Shown here: positions 1 to 10,093 of the stretch, piece by piece
How positions within the stretch are numbered: position 1 is the stretch's first letter
Layout of the letters: each line of letters starts with the position of its first letter
Source of the DNA: Pilatotrama ljubarskyi
Lineage: Eukaryota > Basidiomycota > Agaricomycetes > Polyporales > Polyporaceae
Reading direction: 5' to 3'
DNA length: 63,555 bases
Assembly: GCA_022385805.1 (NCBI GenBank)
Contig: MU277707.1
Location: forward strand, 46,207 to 109,761
Notes under the pieces: model-generated
Database searches by the model: none
The model's input: only the letters and a program-made list of their open reading frames with translations
What the model was told of the DNA's origin: nothing
Translations under genes and position numbers: made by a program

Positions 1-222
1 TTCGTTCGCGGCACAGCAAGTCGAAAGACGCTCACTTCCATGCGACAGGCGTCATGGTCTTGAAGGTCTCACCGCCGGGCGGGACTATCGCGAGCGTGAA
101 CCTGTAGCTCTGGCCGAGGCCCTTACTACGGCCCGGGTTCGTTCGTTAGTCGTGAGGCTACAGAGCAGACCCAATGAACAACCCACGTGGAGAAAACGAT
201 GTTCTTGTTGATTGCGCTCAAT
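1..222 (-). pseudogene. NGG-tail family copy A, 5' end only, start codon lost
   Basis: The reverse strand matches exons 1 and 2 of copies c and e: a short first exon (…TKNIVFST), an intron, then an exon reading GLGQSYRFTLAIVPPG and ending TPVAWK before a GTGAGC donor. The rest would lie to the left, outside the window. The position of the ATG in copy e (ATGACGGCAGTC) reads ATTGAGCGCAATC here, so the start codon is gone and there is a small length change between it and the conserved AAGAACATC. No other ATG lies in the leader. The TATA box at 299-306 is still present. I call it a pseudogene, but initiation at a non-AUG codon cannot be excluded from sequence. Confidence 0.6.
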
Positions 223-1690
223 TCTGCGTGCTGCTTTGTTGTAAGACACGACGAGGGTGTCGGGATTATGACGGCTGTTTGACTCTGCGAAGTACCCCTT
301 TATATACAGCCACAGCTGTGGCTGGACGTCGACTCGTCTCGCGAGTGGTGGTAGCGTCCGCCCTCCGCCGCTCCTCTTGCGAGCTCACGACAGGAAGCAA
401 GCTCAAAACCGAATGGAGCGCATGGGATCGGTTCCCGAGACTGATGCGCCAGGAATAACCGCGTGAAGAGGGCCCAATCTAGCTTGTCTGGACAGGGATC
501 GGACGAAGAAGCCGTATTGTGGATGTCTCCCGGAGAAGGCTCAGGCGATATCGAATGGCCGATGCTGGCCTGGACCATTCCTGTCTGGCCGGAGAGCGCC
601 GGGTGGACGGAGGCTGAGGTTCTCGAGCGCTCGTGCATCGCGGAGAAGTCGTTGCGGCGACGTTGAGTACACCCGTCGAAGAAGGAAGTGCCCTTCTGGC
701 GCCCATGAGACGCCCGGCGTCCGGGTTGCGTCGGGGATAGCGCCGGTGGGCGCTACTGTCCGGGGGACTCCGGGTCTGGTCTCTCGACGAACTTGAGAAA
801 GAGCAGAACAAGTCAGATTACGGACAAGAGGATGTGAATGCTCGAGCTCTTCAGCTTCAGCGCTTCAGCGTCGACCTCTGGCCGTCTTCCAGACCGAAAT
901 CGGAAGGAACGAGACGTGCAATGTCAACGTGGTGGGGCGATGAGGCCTAGGGTTAGGGCTTCCCGCGTCCACGCGCAGAGGAGGGCGCCTGTGTGCCAAC
1001 TTGCCTCACACAGTGTCTCCTCCTTCCCCGACCCAACCTGAGAGCCTGACGTAGGCCGTCCTCCTCTGGGAGGCACCTGGCCGATGAATTTCTGCTCCTG
1101 TGTAGTCTCTGGATGGCTCAAGGCCTACAGCTGGGTGTGATACGATTGCTCACCTAGTCGAATGAAAGCGACAGCTGTGTACCATTCGAACGGATTCGAA
1201 ACATCTGCCAGCGCAACAAACGCGCACTTCGCATTGTTAGCTCTAGATATTTCGCAAATTACTGGTGCGACGGCGACCATCTCCCGCGTCAGCTAGATAT
1301 GCAGGCTTTCTAGTTCTATTCGAGAAGCGTAGCAAATCCCTGCCTTCTCTACAGCGACGCCGAGCTGAGGACTGTATTCCGAGAAGGTGTGATTCATCGC
1401 AATTCGGTGTCGCAGATCCTGCCGGGCTGATATATCCATTGTCACTTCCAGGTCGAACCCTACGGAGACGGACGGCGGCAAATTCGAATGGCCGATGTCT
1501 GCGATGTCTTGCTTATCCTTCCGACCTTGTTCATTGAAAGATGCAGCTTGCTACCCTGTTCGAGGCTGAACACGGAGAACAAGAATCCGTCCGGACTCAG
1601 GGCGTCTCATTATCGAACGGAACCTTCAACTAACCTTTAATCAGCGACAACGTTTCGAGGAGCCCGGCGTGCCGAGTTCGACTGTCTGGC
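223..1690. repeat. Inverted duplicate of the 47.3-48.76 kb upstream region
   Basis: By eye this stretch is the reverse complement of about 47290-48760, the upstream region of copy e, with substitutions and small indels. Shared landmarks are the TATA region, a block around 480-660 that matches 48300-48520, the CCTAGGGTTAGGG motif at 946-958, and the end near 1660-1690. The alignment stops near 1690, where a different duplicated block begins. I see no credible gene in it; the open frames are short and lack splice-supported structure. Confidence 0.65.
299..306 (-). promoter_or_regulatory. TATA box of copy A
   Basis: Reverse strand reads TATATAAA about 77 bp before the lost start codon, at nearly the same distance as in copies b, c, d and e. 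Confidence 0.55.
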
Positions 1691-2568
1691 GCAAGCCGAG
1701 ACTCACGTCCGCCGTGTGCAGGTGCTCAAAGTCACGTACACGGCAACTTTGGCGTTCACCGCCCCGGTCCTCGTGGTGGGCGGGCTCAGGGCGCTCGCGA
1801 GTGCGCTCGGCAACGTCTGCCCCCCGCTTGTCTTCCTCAAGTCTTCGTTCAAGGTATGCTCCGTCGCAAAGCTAGAGCAGGACCTGCGCCTAACTGGCTC
1901 GACACGCCATCCCCGCAGGAGTCCGACAACGAGGCGCAGCTGACGCTCACGCTTCCACAAGGGCACACCTGCAAGGCAGCCCAAGCGATCGTCACGCAGG
2001 CTCTCGGCACAATCAATAGCATCTACGGCAAGACGTACATCAAGGGCCACAAGGGCGCACAGCTCCTCATCTCCGCGGACGGCCACGAGATGTGGATGGA
2101 CATTAACCCTGCAAGCGTCGCCTGGGACAGGAGGACCGCTCGCACTACCCCGGTATGTTGCTAGTACAACCTGATATTTCGCGCATTGCTGTACTCAAGC
2201 GCTCTCCATGGGATCGCTAGGAGCCGGGCTCCGACGGCCAGGACAGCTCTGACGGTGCCGATGGCGGTGCCTTCGAGTCCAGCGAGTCCGACACCATTGC
2301 TCGACAGCTCCAGGAGTTGTCCGTTCTCTACTGCGGGGCGAACGGCGGCGGGAATGGCGGCGACGGTGGGAACGGTGGGAACGGTGGCGGCCGGGGCGAT
2401 GGCGGCAATGGAGGTAATGGCGGGAACGGTGGCAACTTTGGCGGCTGGAGCAACGGTGGGAATGGCGGAAATGGCGGGAACGGCGGGAACGGCGGGAACG
2501 GCGGCGGATGGGGGAATGGCGGGAACGGCGGAAATGGCGGGAACGGGGGCAACGGTGGAAGGTACTGA
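1691..2568 (+). pseudogene. NGG-tail family copy A2, 3' half with GGN tail
   Basis: This is the 3' half of a copy nearly identical to copy b. It opens inside the intron before exon VLKVTYTATLAF at about 1719, continues through the exon ESDNEAQLTLTL (from 1919) to EMWMDINPAS, and ends with the tail exon. The tail is GGN-type (NGGNGGNGG with one NFGGWSNGG interruption) and ends GGRY, stop at 2566-2568. All head exons upstream are missing because the sequence switches at about 1690 to an unrelated inverted block. It therefore has no start and no promoter of its own. The reading frames that remain are open, which suggests a recent event. Confidence 0.75.
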
Positions 2569-4574
2569 ATAGTTTGTGAGACACAGCAAGGCAAGCGCGG
2601 TGACGCTTCCGCGAGGAAGTCCTCCAGTTTGTGATCTTGTGCGTCCGTAGAAAGAACTGGCAGACTGGGACTCCACGTTGATGCGCATTTGTACGATTAG
2701 TATCGGATGACTGTGATATGTTGGCATATCGCTGGTGTGGCATTCATGGGTTCGTTTTTACCGCACAAACGTCGTCTCGAGTGGTCTGACATCGAGGGCC
2801 AAACTTGGAGGATTGTGGCTGAAACGTTTATAGGCGCTTCCGTGGAGCTGGAGGTTGGTAGAGTTCCCTCTTTTGGGGCGGATCACCAGCGTCCACATCT
2901 CCGTCCTCTCTGAGACCCTCAGCGCCGCGGACATACGCCTCGCCCAATCCGACTTAGAAATATCTTCAAATGCCTCTCCGGTGAAGGAGAGCACTCTTGG
3001 CACCCGCATGATCCGCGTATGACAGACGTCCACATATCACGAGTGGTACTCCGTCGGTCCAAGGAGATCGTAACCGTGGGACCCTGCAAGCTGGTTAAAG
3101 CCCATACTGCGCGGATTTCTCCTCGGACTAGGGCTCACGAGGCGCTGCGGTCGGTTAATTATTGCACATTCAGTACTCAAGGTTCTAGCAAGCTTCGAAC
3201 GAATTCCGCAGAACTCCGATCGCTGCATGATGATTTGGCGTCTGCAACCCGTGCGTGGCTGATCTTGGGAGGTATGCCAGTCGTGGTGCAGGAAACGGCA
3301 GTCTGTGCATGGAGCGGGAGGTTCGCAAGCATGCTAGTCAGTAGAGGTTACGATAGACACGAGGAGAACAGTCATGACGATACTGTACCGAATACCCAGT
3401 GCCGCGGTGTGCCAGTGATCGGCCGTCAGCGACACTATGACGTGTGCAATATCTAGTGTAGGTGAGAGGAAGGTTGGAGACTTGCACTGACCAGTTTGAG
3501 TTCGCAATAGGCCATCTCGACTCCCGACGTGACGCGGAATTCACGCAGCGTCACGATGGGGAAGCTCAAGTAGTGAGTACTGTATGACATCGGGGATACG
3601 AAACGCTATCCAGCGCAGTGTTGCTCAGCCTACTGTTCCGTGCCACGCAAACACGGCGCACACGCAACAGTCAATGTAGTATCAAGCGTGACCCGGGGAT
3701 GTCTGGCAGGATCTGTGGGATCCATGACCATTAGGACCGCGAGTACACATTGCGACAGGAACTGGGCGATGCGCGCTGGGTGATATAGACGCTGTGTATA
3801 GCACCTATGCGACGCATTGGTACGCGACGTCAATAAGAATGGACAATACGCACCCTCCAAGGCCATCCAAGAGGATGGGATAAGTACTCGACGGTGTGTC
3901 ACTTTTCCATAGCTGGCCGGGAGCTTGGCTCGACGTCCTGGATGAGCGGCTCGCTTTCATGTCGGTCTTCTTCATACGATCCACTTCTGCACGTGCACAT
4001 ATTATCCATACTCGTATGTCCTGTAGGCTAGTGTTCATCCTACAGCAGCGGATAGCCCCTTATCACCAGCCAGTGAGAAGACTCACGCGTGGTCCAGAAA
4101 TCGAGACATGCTCCTTGGAACAACTCAGCCAAACACAGAAGCGCCAATTCACAGCAACATGCAAGGCATTCATGACACATAGCTAGATGCTTTGAGATGA
4201 AAGAGAGAACCCCGGTGAGTGGTGGTGCAGAGCAAAGAGCTGCGGCAAGTTGGTGCACACCGCCACAACGCCGTGCTCGTCTCGGAGGATCGGACCGAAC
4301 TTAGCAGTGGTCAGACCGGCGCTAATTTACGACCTCCCGGCACGTTTTTCTGGTTAGAGCACCCTGTGCCTCCGGTTTGCCTCTCGTCCTCATCCCACCC
4401 GCAAAATACTTGCAACATGACTAGAAACAGTGTGTATGGAATACATTTGTCTGGTTGAGTACTGAATTCCTGCGAAGAACACCGCAAGCTCGACGTCCCG
4501 ACAAAATCTAGTACGCCCTATCCACTTGTGGCATATCTTCCGGAGCCCGCTGATCACTTCCGTTCCGATAGAGC
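2569..4574. other. Gene-free; first 320 bp duplicate the flank of copy b
   Basis: 2569-2890 is the reverse complement of about 35660-35990, the 3' flank of copy b, so the duplication of A2 carried its downstream sequence. From about 2890 to 4574 I find only short frames in both strands with no family resemblance and no consistent splice structure. In particular I do not find the basic N-terminus expected for the GTPase gene that follows. Confidence 0.5.
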
Positions 4575-6607
4575 TGAAGAAAGACCCGGGAGTACCTCGT
4601 TTGCCCAGCCTGAAGGCTCGAAATGCAAGCAAACATGCTCGCCCAGTACGTTACATTCGACCTCATAGTCATGCTGCGGTGGCTCACCGCAGTCCGTTCA
4701 CAGCCTCCCCGTCTCGACCCCGATGCGCAAATGGCCTCGGAGCCCACTCTCTCCTCGCTTGCTGCCTTAGCCGAGTCCTCGGCTGCCATCGACGACGAAG
4801 CCTACTCAGCAGATCCGTCTTCGTCGAGGGGCGCCCCTAAGACAAAGGAGCAGCTGCGCCGACACTACATCCGTGCCCTCCACAAAGTAATCGATGAGAG
4901 CGACATCGTAATCCTCGTACTCGATGCTCGCGACCCGGAAGGCTGCAGAAGTAGGCTGGTAGAAGAGGAAGTGCGCCGGAGAGAGAGTGAGGGCAAGAAG
5001 CTGGTCTTCGTCCTCAACAAAGTTGGTGAGCCCCCTCCGCTGCCCTTCCGTCTCCCTCATTTCGAAGATATGGCATGCGATTCCTGTGCCCGGTGCTGAA
5101 CATGCGCGTAGATCTCGTGCCCCGCGATAACGCCCAAGCCTGGCTCCGTTACCTGCGCCATACCACCCCCACCCTTCCATTCAAGTCCGCGAGCGCCAAC
5201 CAGCGCTCGAACCTCTCCTCGTCCACCGCCCCTGCCCTTCTGCGACTGCTCAAGGCGTACAAGCCAACCGCCCAGAGTATCACCGTCGGTGTCGTCGGAT
5301 ACCCAAATGTCGGCAAGAGCAGCCTCATCAACTCTCTGAAGCGCTCGAAGGTAAGCAGGCCGAGGTCCTGAAGACTGGCGTGGGCACTCTAGACTAAGCC
5401 AGCTTCCGTCCAGGCCTGTGCAGTTGCCGCTCAGCCCGGACATACGAAAGAGCTGCAGACGGTGCAGCTTGAGCGCGGGTTGCGTGTGATCGACTCTCCC
5501 GGTGTTGTCTTCGACGATGATGATTTCGACGACGGCAAGGGAAACCGGAAGAGCAATATCCTGCTGCGCAACGTCGTCAAGGTCGAGGACATCGACGATC
5601 CTGTAGCAATCGGTATGTTGCCTGTGATTCGTACGAATTGCATGGCGCTCATATGGTACAGTCGAGGAGATCCTCAATCGGACCGACCCCGCGGTGATCA
5701 AGAAGCTCTACAATGTCGAAGACTTCACATCAACGCTCGAATTCCTCACCATGGTTGCGCTCACCACCGGGCGTCTGCTCAAGGTCCACATCCTTCCCCG
5801 CTGTCCATCTCAAACAAGCACTGACTTTGCCTCTATAGGGCGGAACACCCGACATCCTTGCCGCTGCGCGCCAGATCCTCACCGACTGGAACCACCAGAA
5901 GATCCCATACTTCTCCGTCCCACCTACCGTCCACCCCTCGCTCGTGCCCTCTACCGTTCCCGGCAGCAGCAACCAGGTCGCGCCAGGGGCGGAGAACGTC
6001 GGCCAGGCGCAGATCGTGACCGAATTCGCGAAGCCGTTCACGCTGGACGGTCTCTTCGGTGCTGCAGACGCCGGCGCCTTTGGCGGTGATGCACCACCGG
6101 ACGCCGAGATGGCCGACGAGCCTGAGCCCGAGGAGGCGGTCGAATCGATGGACGAGGATGGGTGAGCACTTCTTTACCCAGAACAGCCCCTGTGTTCCGG
6201 GACTGACAGCTCCCTCCCGAGGGTGTAGAAAGCAGATGGAGTCCGACGACCTCGCACCGCACATCCCCCGCAAGCGCTCGCGTTCACCATCACCGTCCGA
6301 GCTCTCTGTCTCCACAGTGACCACCACAACGCGCGCCTCCGTAACGGTGCTCGCAAACGACGGGCGACCCCCTGCGCCAAAACGCCTGCGTCGCTCGCAC
6401 GACGTGCCCGCGTATGATGCACCGGTCGAGGAGCACGCCCGGCGCGCGATGGCGAGCGCGAACCCGCTGAGCCGGCGCGTTCTGAAGCGCGAGGCGAAGA
6501 AGGCGCGGCGGGCGGCGAACCGGGCGCTTGGCAAGCGGCCGGGCGGGATGGATGTCGACGATGTGGGCTTGGGTGGAACGTTCATGGGTGCTTCGACTTC
6601 TATGTAA
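4575..6607 (+). CDS. Nucleostemin/Grn1-like nucleolar GTPase, 5' end missing
   Basis: Circularly permuted GTPase of the nucleostemin (GNL3/Grn1) family, which acts in 60S ribosome assembly in the nucleolus. Exons are about 4575-4645, 4704-5025, 5112-5350, 5414-5612, 5662-5783, 5839-6161 and 6229-6607; all internal phases agree. Motifs come in the permuted order: DARDP, then NKVD split by an intron, then the P-loop GYPNVGKSSLIN, PGHTK, and DSPG. The first exon encodes KKDPGVPRLPSLKAR, the linker that normally follows a basic N-terminal domain of about 50 residues. That basic domain is not visible upstream, so start and first exon are unresolved. The C-terminus is acidic (EPEPEEAVESMDEDG), then Lys/Arg-rich (KREAKKARRAANR), and ends at TAA. 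Family assignment is firm; completeness is doubtful. Confidence 0.88.
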
Positions 6608-6901
6608 ATGGGCTGTCATTCGACTGAGTAGTGCATTTGAGCGCATGGGTTCGCTTTTCTGTATCGTTCCGCTCTGCGTCCGAGTTGTGTATGATCATTG
6701 TGTCGTGCCGTAGCATCTGCCGCGTATGTGTGAATACCTAGCCATGCGTTGCCATGATAGTCAGCCGACAACGTGGAGTTAAATTATCGACATGGCAGCG
6801 GGTCATCGTAGCCACTCGACTCATGACGGCACCGATCAAATTCTCAATGAGTACGATACGAGGTGTAGGCAACACTAGTTGCCTTGTAACACGCCAGATC
6901 T
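6608..6901. other. Tail-to-tail spacer
   Basis: Spacer between the 3' ends of the GTPase gene (+) and the divergent FunK1 gene (-). It presumably holds both 3' untranslated regions. I see no gene. Confidence 0.4.
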
Positions 6902-9167
6902 TCACCGCGCAGGGCCACTGGGATTGGCCGGCGCGGAGCCAGCATTTAACTTGACCAAGACCTTCGTCATGAGTGTCGTCATGTCAGCTTGCGTGAACGT
7001 GCACTTCGCCGGGGGAAGCAAGGCTGCGCTGTGCAGCGGGGAATCCTCCCACTCACAGTCATCGTCTGACTCCCAGACGGTGAGACTTTGCCGTACGACC
7101 GTCCAGCCGTATTTGAGGAGCATCGAGCGCAAGTGGCTAGAGACGGACTGGCGAGACACTTCCAATTCGAAGACCCTCTTGAAAGTAGTGCATGTTTTGA
7201 TATAGAGGATTTCTCCCAGACGCGTACGCGTACCGGCGTAGGCTTCTCTGAAAGTCTGCACTAGCCGGCGCTGCTCCTCCGGTGTGCCGACCTTAGTGGT
7301 GATGAGTTTCCTGAGGATCGCGTATATGAGCACCCAGTAGAACGACTCCACGTCGTCCTCTGCGGTGTGCTCGATCGACGTCTTGTTGCGCTCGAGTGCT
7401 CTAAGAAGCCGGCAAGACATGAAGTGCAGTGTCCCCTACACATATCGGCAAATGTTTTGTTTTGTTAGCCAACATTCATTGGGGTGGCAGAGCGAGGAAT
7501 TCCTCACTGTGATAGCGGAGTCCTGCGAGGCCGATTCGAAGCGCACATGAACCCTCTTCATAGGCTCCCGGAGGTCGGATCGGACAGGGCCATAACCGGA
7601 GGGAGGCTGCACAGTCTCCTCGATCCGGTCTTTCACGCGGATTGTCCTATGCGCATACTCGAGGTCGATCAAGAAGCCCGCGGTGCCTTGTTCCTCTGGG
7701 TTCTCTGCTAGGAGAACATTCCAGGCGCTTATGTCTCTGTGGAGTATTCCCTGTGCGCAGAGGAACTTGTGCGCTTTGCCGCAATCAGCATCGGAGAATC
7801 TAGGGCAGACGGGGCGGGGGTGCGTACCATTCAGCGCAGCTAACATACCGAGTATTAGCTCTTGCTCGGTCCGGTATTCCCACACTGGCCTCCCAACTCC
7901 TTCTGTTACAATACGGTGCAAGACCAACGTGTGTTCGCCGTCCTTGAGCACGTCACCGCGCAGAAAGTGGACCGTGAGCGCCTCAGAGAACCTCTGCCTG
8001 CGGACGGTGACATCACCTCCAGCGACAAACTTTGCGAGCCCTGGGTGTCCTCCTCGTATAGACCGATAGATCGTAGCCTCGGGCTCACACTTACTGCTAC
8101 TAGAGCGCCAGGAAGACTTCATGACCATGACTGGCCCTCGCAGCTCGCCGCCCTCGATGACCTCGCGGACGCGCCAGATGTGCGTACCGCGGCTGAACAG
8201 TGCGAGCGAGGACCACAGCGGCGCACCGACCGTGCACCACCGACGCGTGTCTGCTCCCACTGGGTCGATCAGAAAGGCAGGATAACCCGCGTCCTGCGCG
8301 TTTTGTTCCGACGTCGGCGCCGAACGCACAGACGGATCACAGCCGAGCTCCTTGTCCGTGAGGACGCACGTCATGCTCCGGACGACGCGCACGAACACCT
8401 CGAGTTCGCGCCACATGTTGTACCGCGGCGAAAGCTGACCTCCACCGCGATCGAACATGCACACGCAGAAATCGCTGCCGAAGATGAGGAGGCCGACGGA
8501 GAACACGGAGAATGGGCGCGCGGAGAGGTGGAGGCGAGCCAGGTTCGCGGCCTCCGTGAGCATAGGCCTCGCGAGACCGTTCGGTGCGTCCGGGTGGGGA
8601 TGCTGCTCTGGGGACGGTTTGAGCCAGACGAAGCCCTGTCGGTCTGTCCAGTGCCGCGACTGGATATATGGAGTGCCCTCCCTGAGGCCGCCGTGGATGA
8701 GCGCGAAGTCTGGCGCGAAACGCGGGAACAGTTGCGAATGGGGCTCCTCCGGGAGAAGCATGGCGGTGCGTCGGACGAAGCGACGCCGTTTTGAATCCAT
8801 GGAGTCCTCTCCTTCGGTTACTGAAAATAATGCGATGAAGTCGAAGATCCTTTGCTGAGTGGTACTCGCGTCAACAATGCCATATACCTGCAGTATTGTT
8901 CGGGTGATGCAAGGGGATTCTACCCACCAGCGGGTGGTACATGTCCAACTCTGCATTGGACTTCCTCATCTCGGGCGGCAGATCCTTGACGCCATATATC
9001 TCCCGCTGTTCTAGGACCTCCCACTCCAGCTCCTTCGGGGTCAACTCCAGCGCCGCCGCCTCGACCTGCTTGAGCGGGTCGATGTCTGCGGTACATCTCT
9101 CCACGAGCTTCTGCCTGCAAATGCGCACGAACTCGGGATGGACCGCGTCGATCTTGAGGCGCGCCAT
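6902..9167 (-). CDS. FunK1-type fungal protein kinase (copy D, divergent)
   Basis: Three exons on the reverse strand: 9167-8928, 8887-7508 and 7435-6902, all phase 0, giving about 717 residues. The kinase core shows the catalytic loop ILHRDISAWNVLL and a DFG-equivalent LIDLEYA, followed after an intron by GTLHFMS and AEDDVESFYWVLIY, the C-lobe signature of FunK1 kinases expanded in mushroom fungi. The N-terminal part (MYHPLV, RPMLTEAANLARLH, LIFGSDFCVCMFDRGG) is the usual FunK1 pre-kinase region. The first intron is only 40 bp. The frame stays open upstream of ATG 9167 to about 9216, so the true start may lie further out. It is clearly diverged from copies A-C and lacks their shared promoter block. 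Substrates are unknown. Confidence 0.8.
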
Positions 9168-10093
9168 GACCGAAAGCTGCGAGAATTGTATCTTGTCCCG
9201 GACCTCGGCCTGTAGGCCTCGTAGGTGTTGTTGCTGCCAAAGTGCGCCCCGTCCGCACAGTCCTCCAGGTCTTGTGGCATCTCTTACCGAAGCCTAGTAC
9301 ACCCAGAAAAGGGAAGGGGACGGGCAGTGGCGTTGATCTCCAGTGTCCTCCTCTGGCCTCTCTCAAGGCCTCAACTCGCAGCAGTGGTGGGTAGGAGCCT
9401 GATCCCAGCCTTGAGTGAGTAAGTGATGATCCGACAATACAGTACTGTAGTAAGTACGTTGAAGTTACTAAGTACCCAACCGGGACCGGCGGGCCTAGCC
9501 ATAGGACGCCCAAGCCTCAACGACGGAACTTCTTGCATACGTCCAGTCATCAGAACCTATGACGAACGCGAGTACTGAGGATCCACAGCATCAATCATGC
9601 ACGTATATCCGTATCCGTATCCGTACTATAATACATCATCATCATCATCAGCAGCAGCACGCCTGGCGCGGCGCGCGCCATACACATGAGAGAGTCACTA
9701 GCTATAGCTCGAGGCTGAGCGGTAAGTAAACCCGTTAAATCCGACATTGAGCCTGAGGGCAAGTACTATGGTATACCGTGACGTGACATCCCACATCCCG
9801 TCCTCGACTCCTTCCGTCCTTCCATCAATTCCAAGACCTTGTCCGACCAAGTCCCATCCCTCGGAGCTGCCACAAGATGATACCCAAACGAACATCGGCA
9901 GCAGCAGCAACAGCAGCAGCGAGACGTGCGGGTCCGATAGCGCCGGCCGGGACGCGTCTCGGATCCCCGACTGCGAACCCTTGCCAGCAACTCCCTAGAG
10001 TCGTCACGTACTCTGCTTCCGCGCGCTGGCCTGGCGCGCACATGAACCAGGAAACCCCCCGCGAGCGTCAGTAGTCAACGCGAGCGACGAACT
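9168..10093. other. Spacer with two microsatellites
   Basis: No convincing gene. It contains a CAT/CAG trinucleotide run at about 9643-9670 and a CAG-rich run at about 9897-9923. The only longer frame on the forward strand (9747-9998) is Ser/Pro-rich low complexity built on the CAG run, which I do not support as a gene. Confidence 0.4.

Noticed and set aside
479..811. Frames in the upstream region of copy A (and 48140-48520)
   Set aside because: Sequence is duplicated promoter DNA; frames on both strands are short, shift by indels between copies and have no domain.
2328..2594. Pro/Phe-rich frame antisense to the GGN tail (also 35964-36218 and 50818-51150)
   Set aside because: It is the mirror of the repeat codons; no start, splice or promoter support, and it appears wherever the tail repeats.
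4623..4703. ATG at 4623 as the start of the GTPase
   Set aside because: It lies just before and runs through the intron 4646-4703; the conserved KKDPGVPRLP segment upstream is in another frame and joins in phase after splicing.
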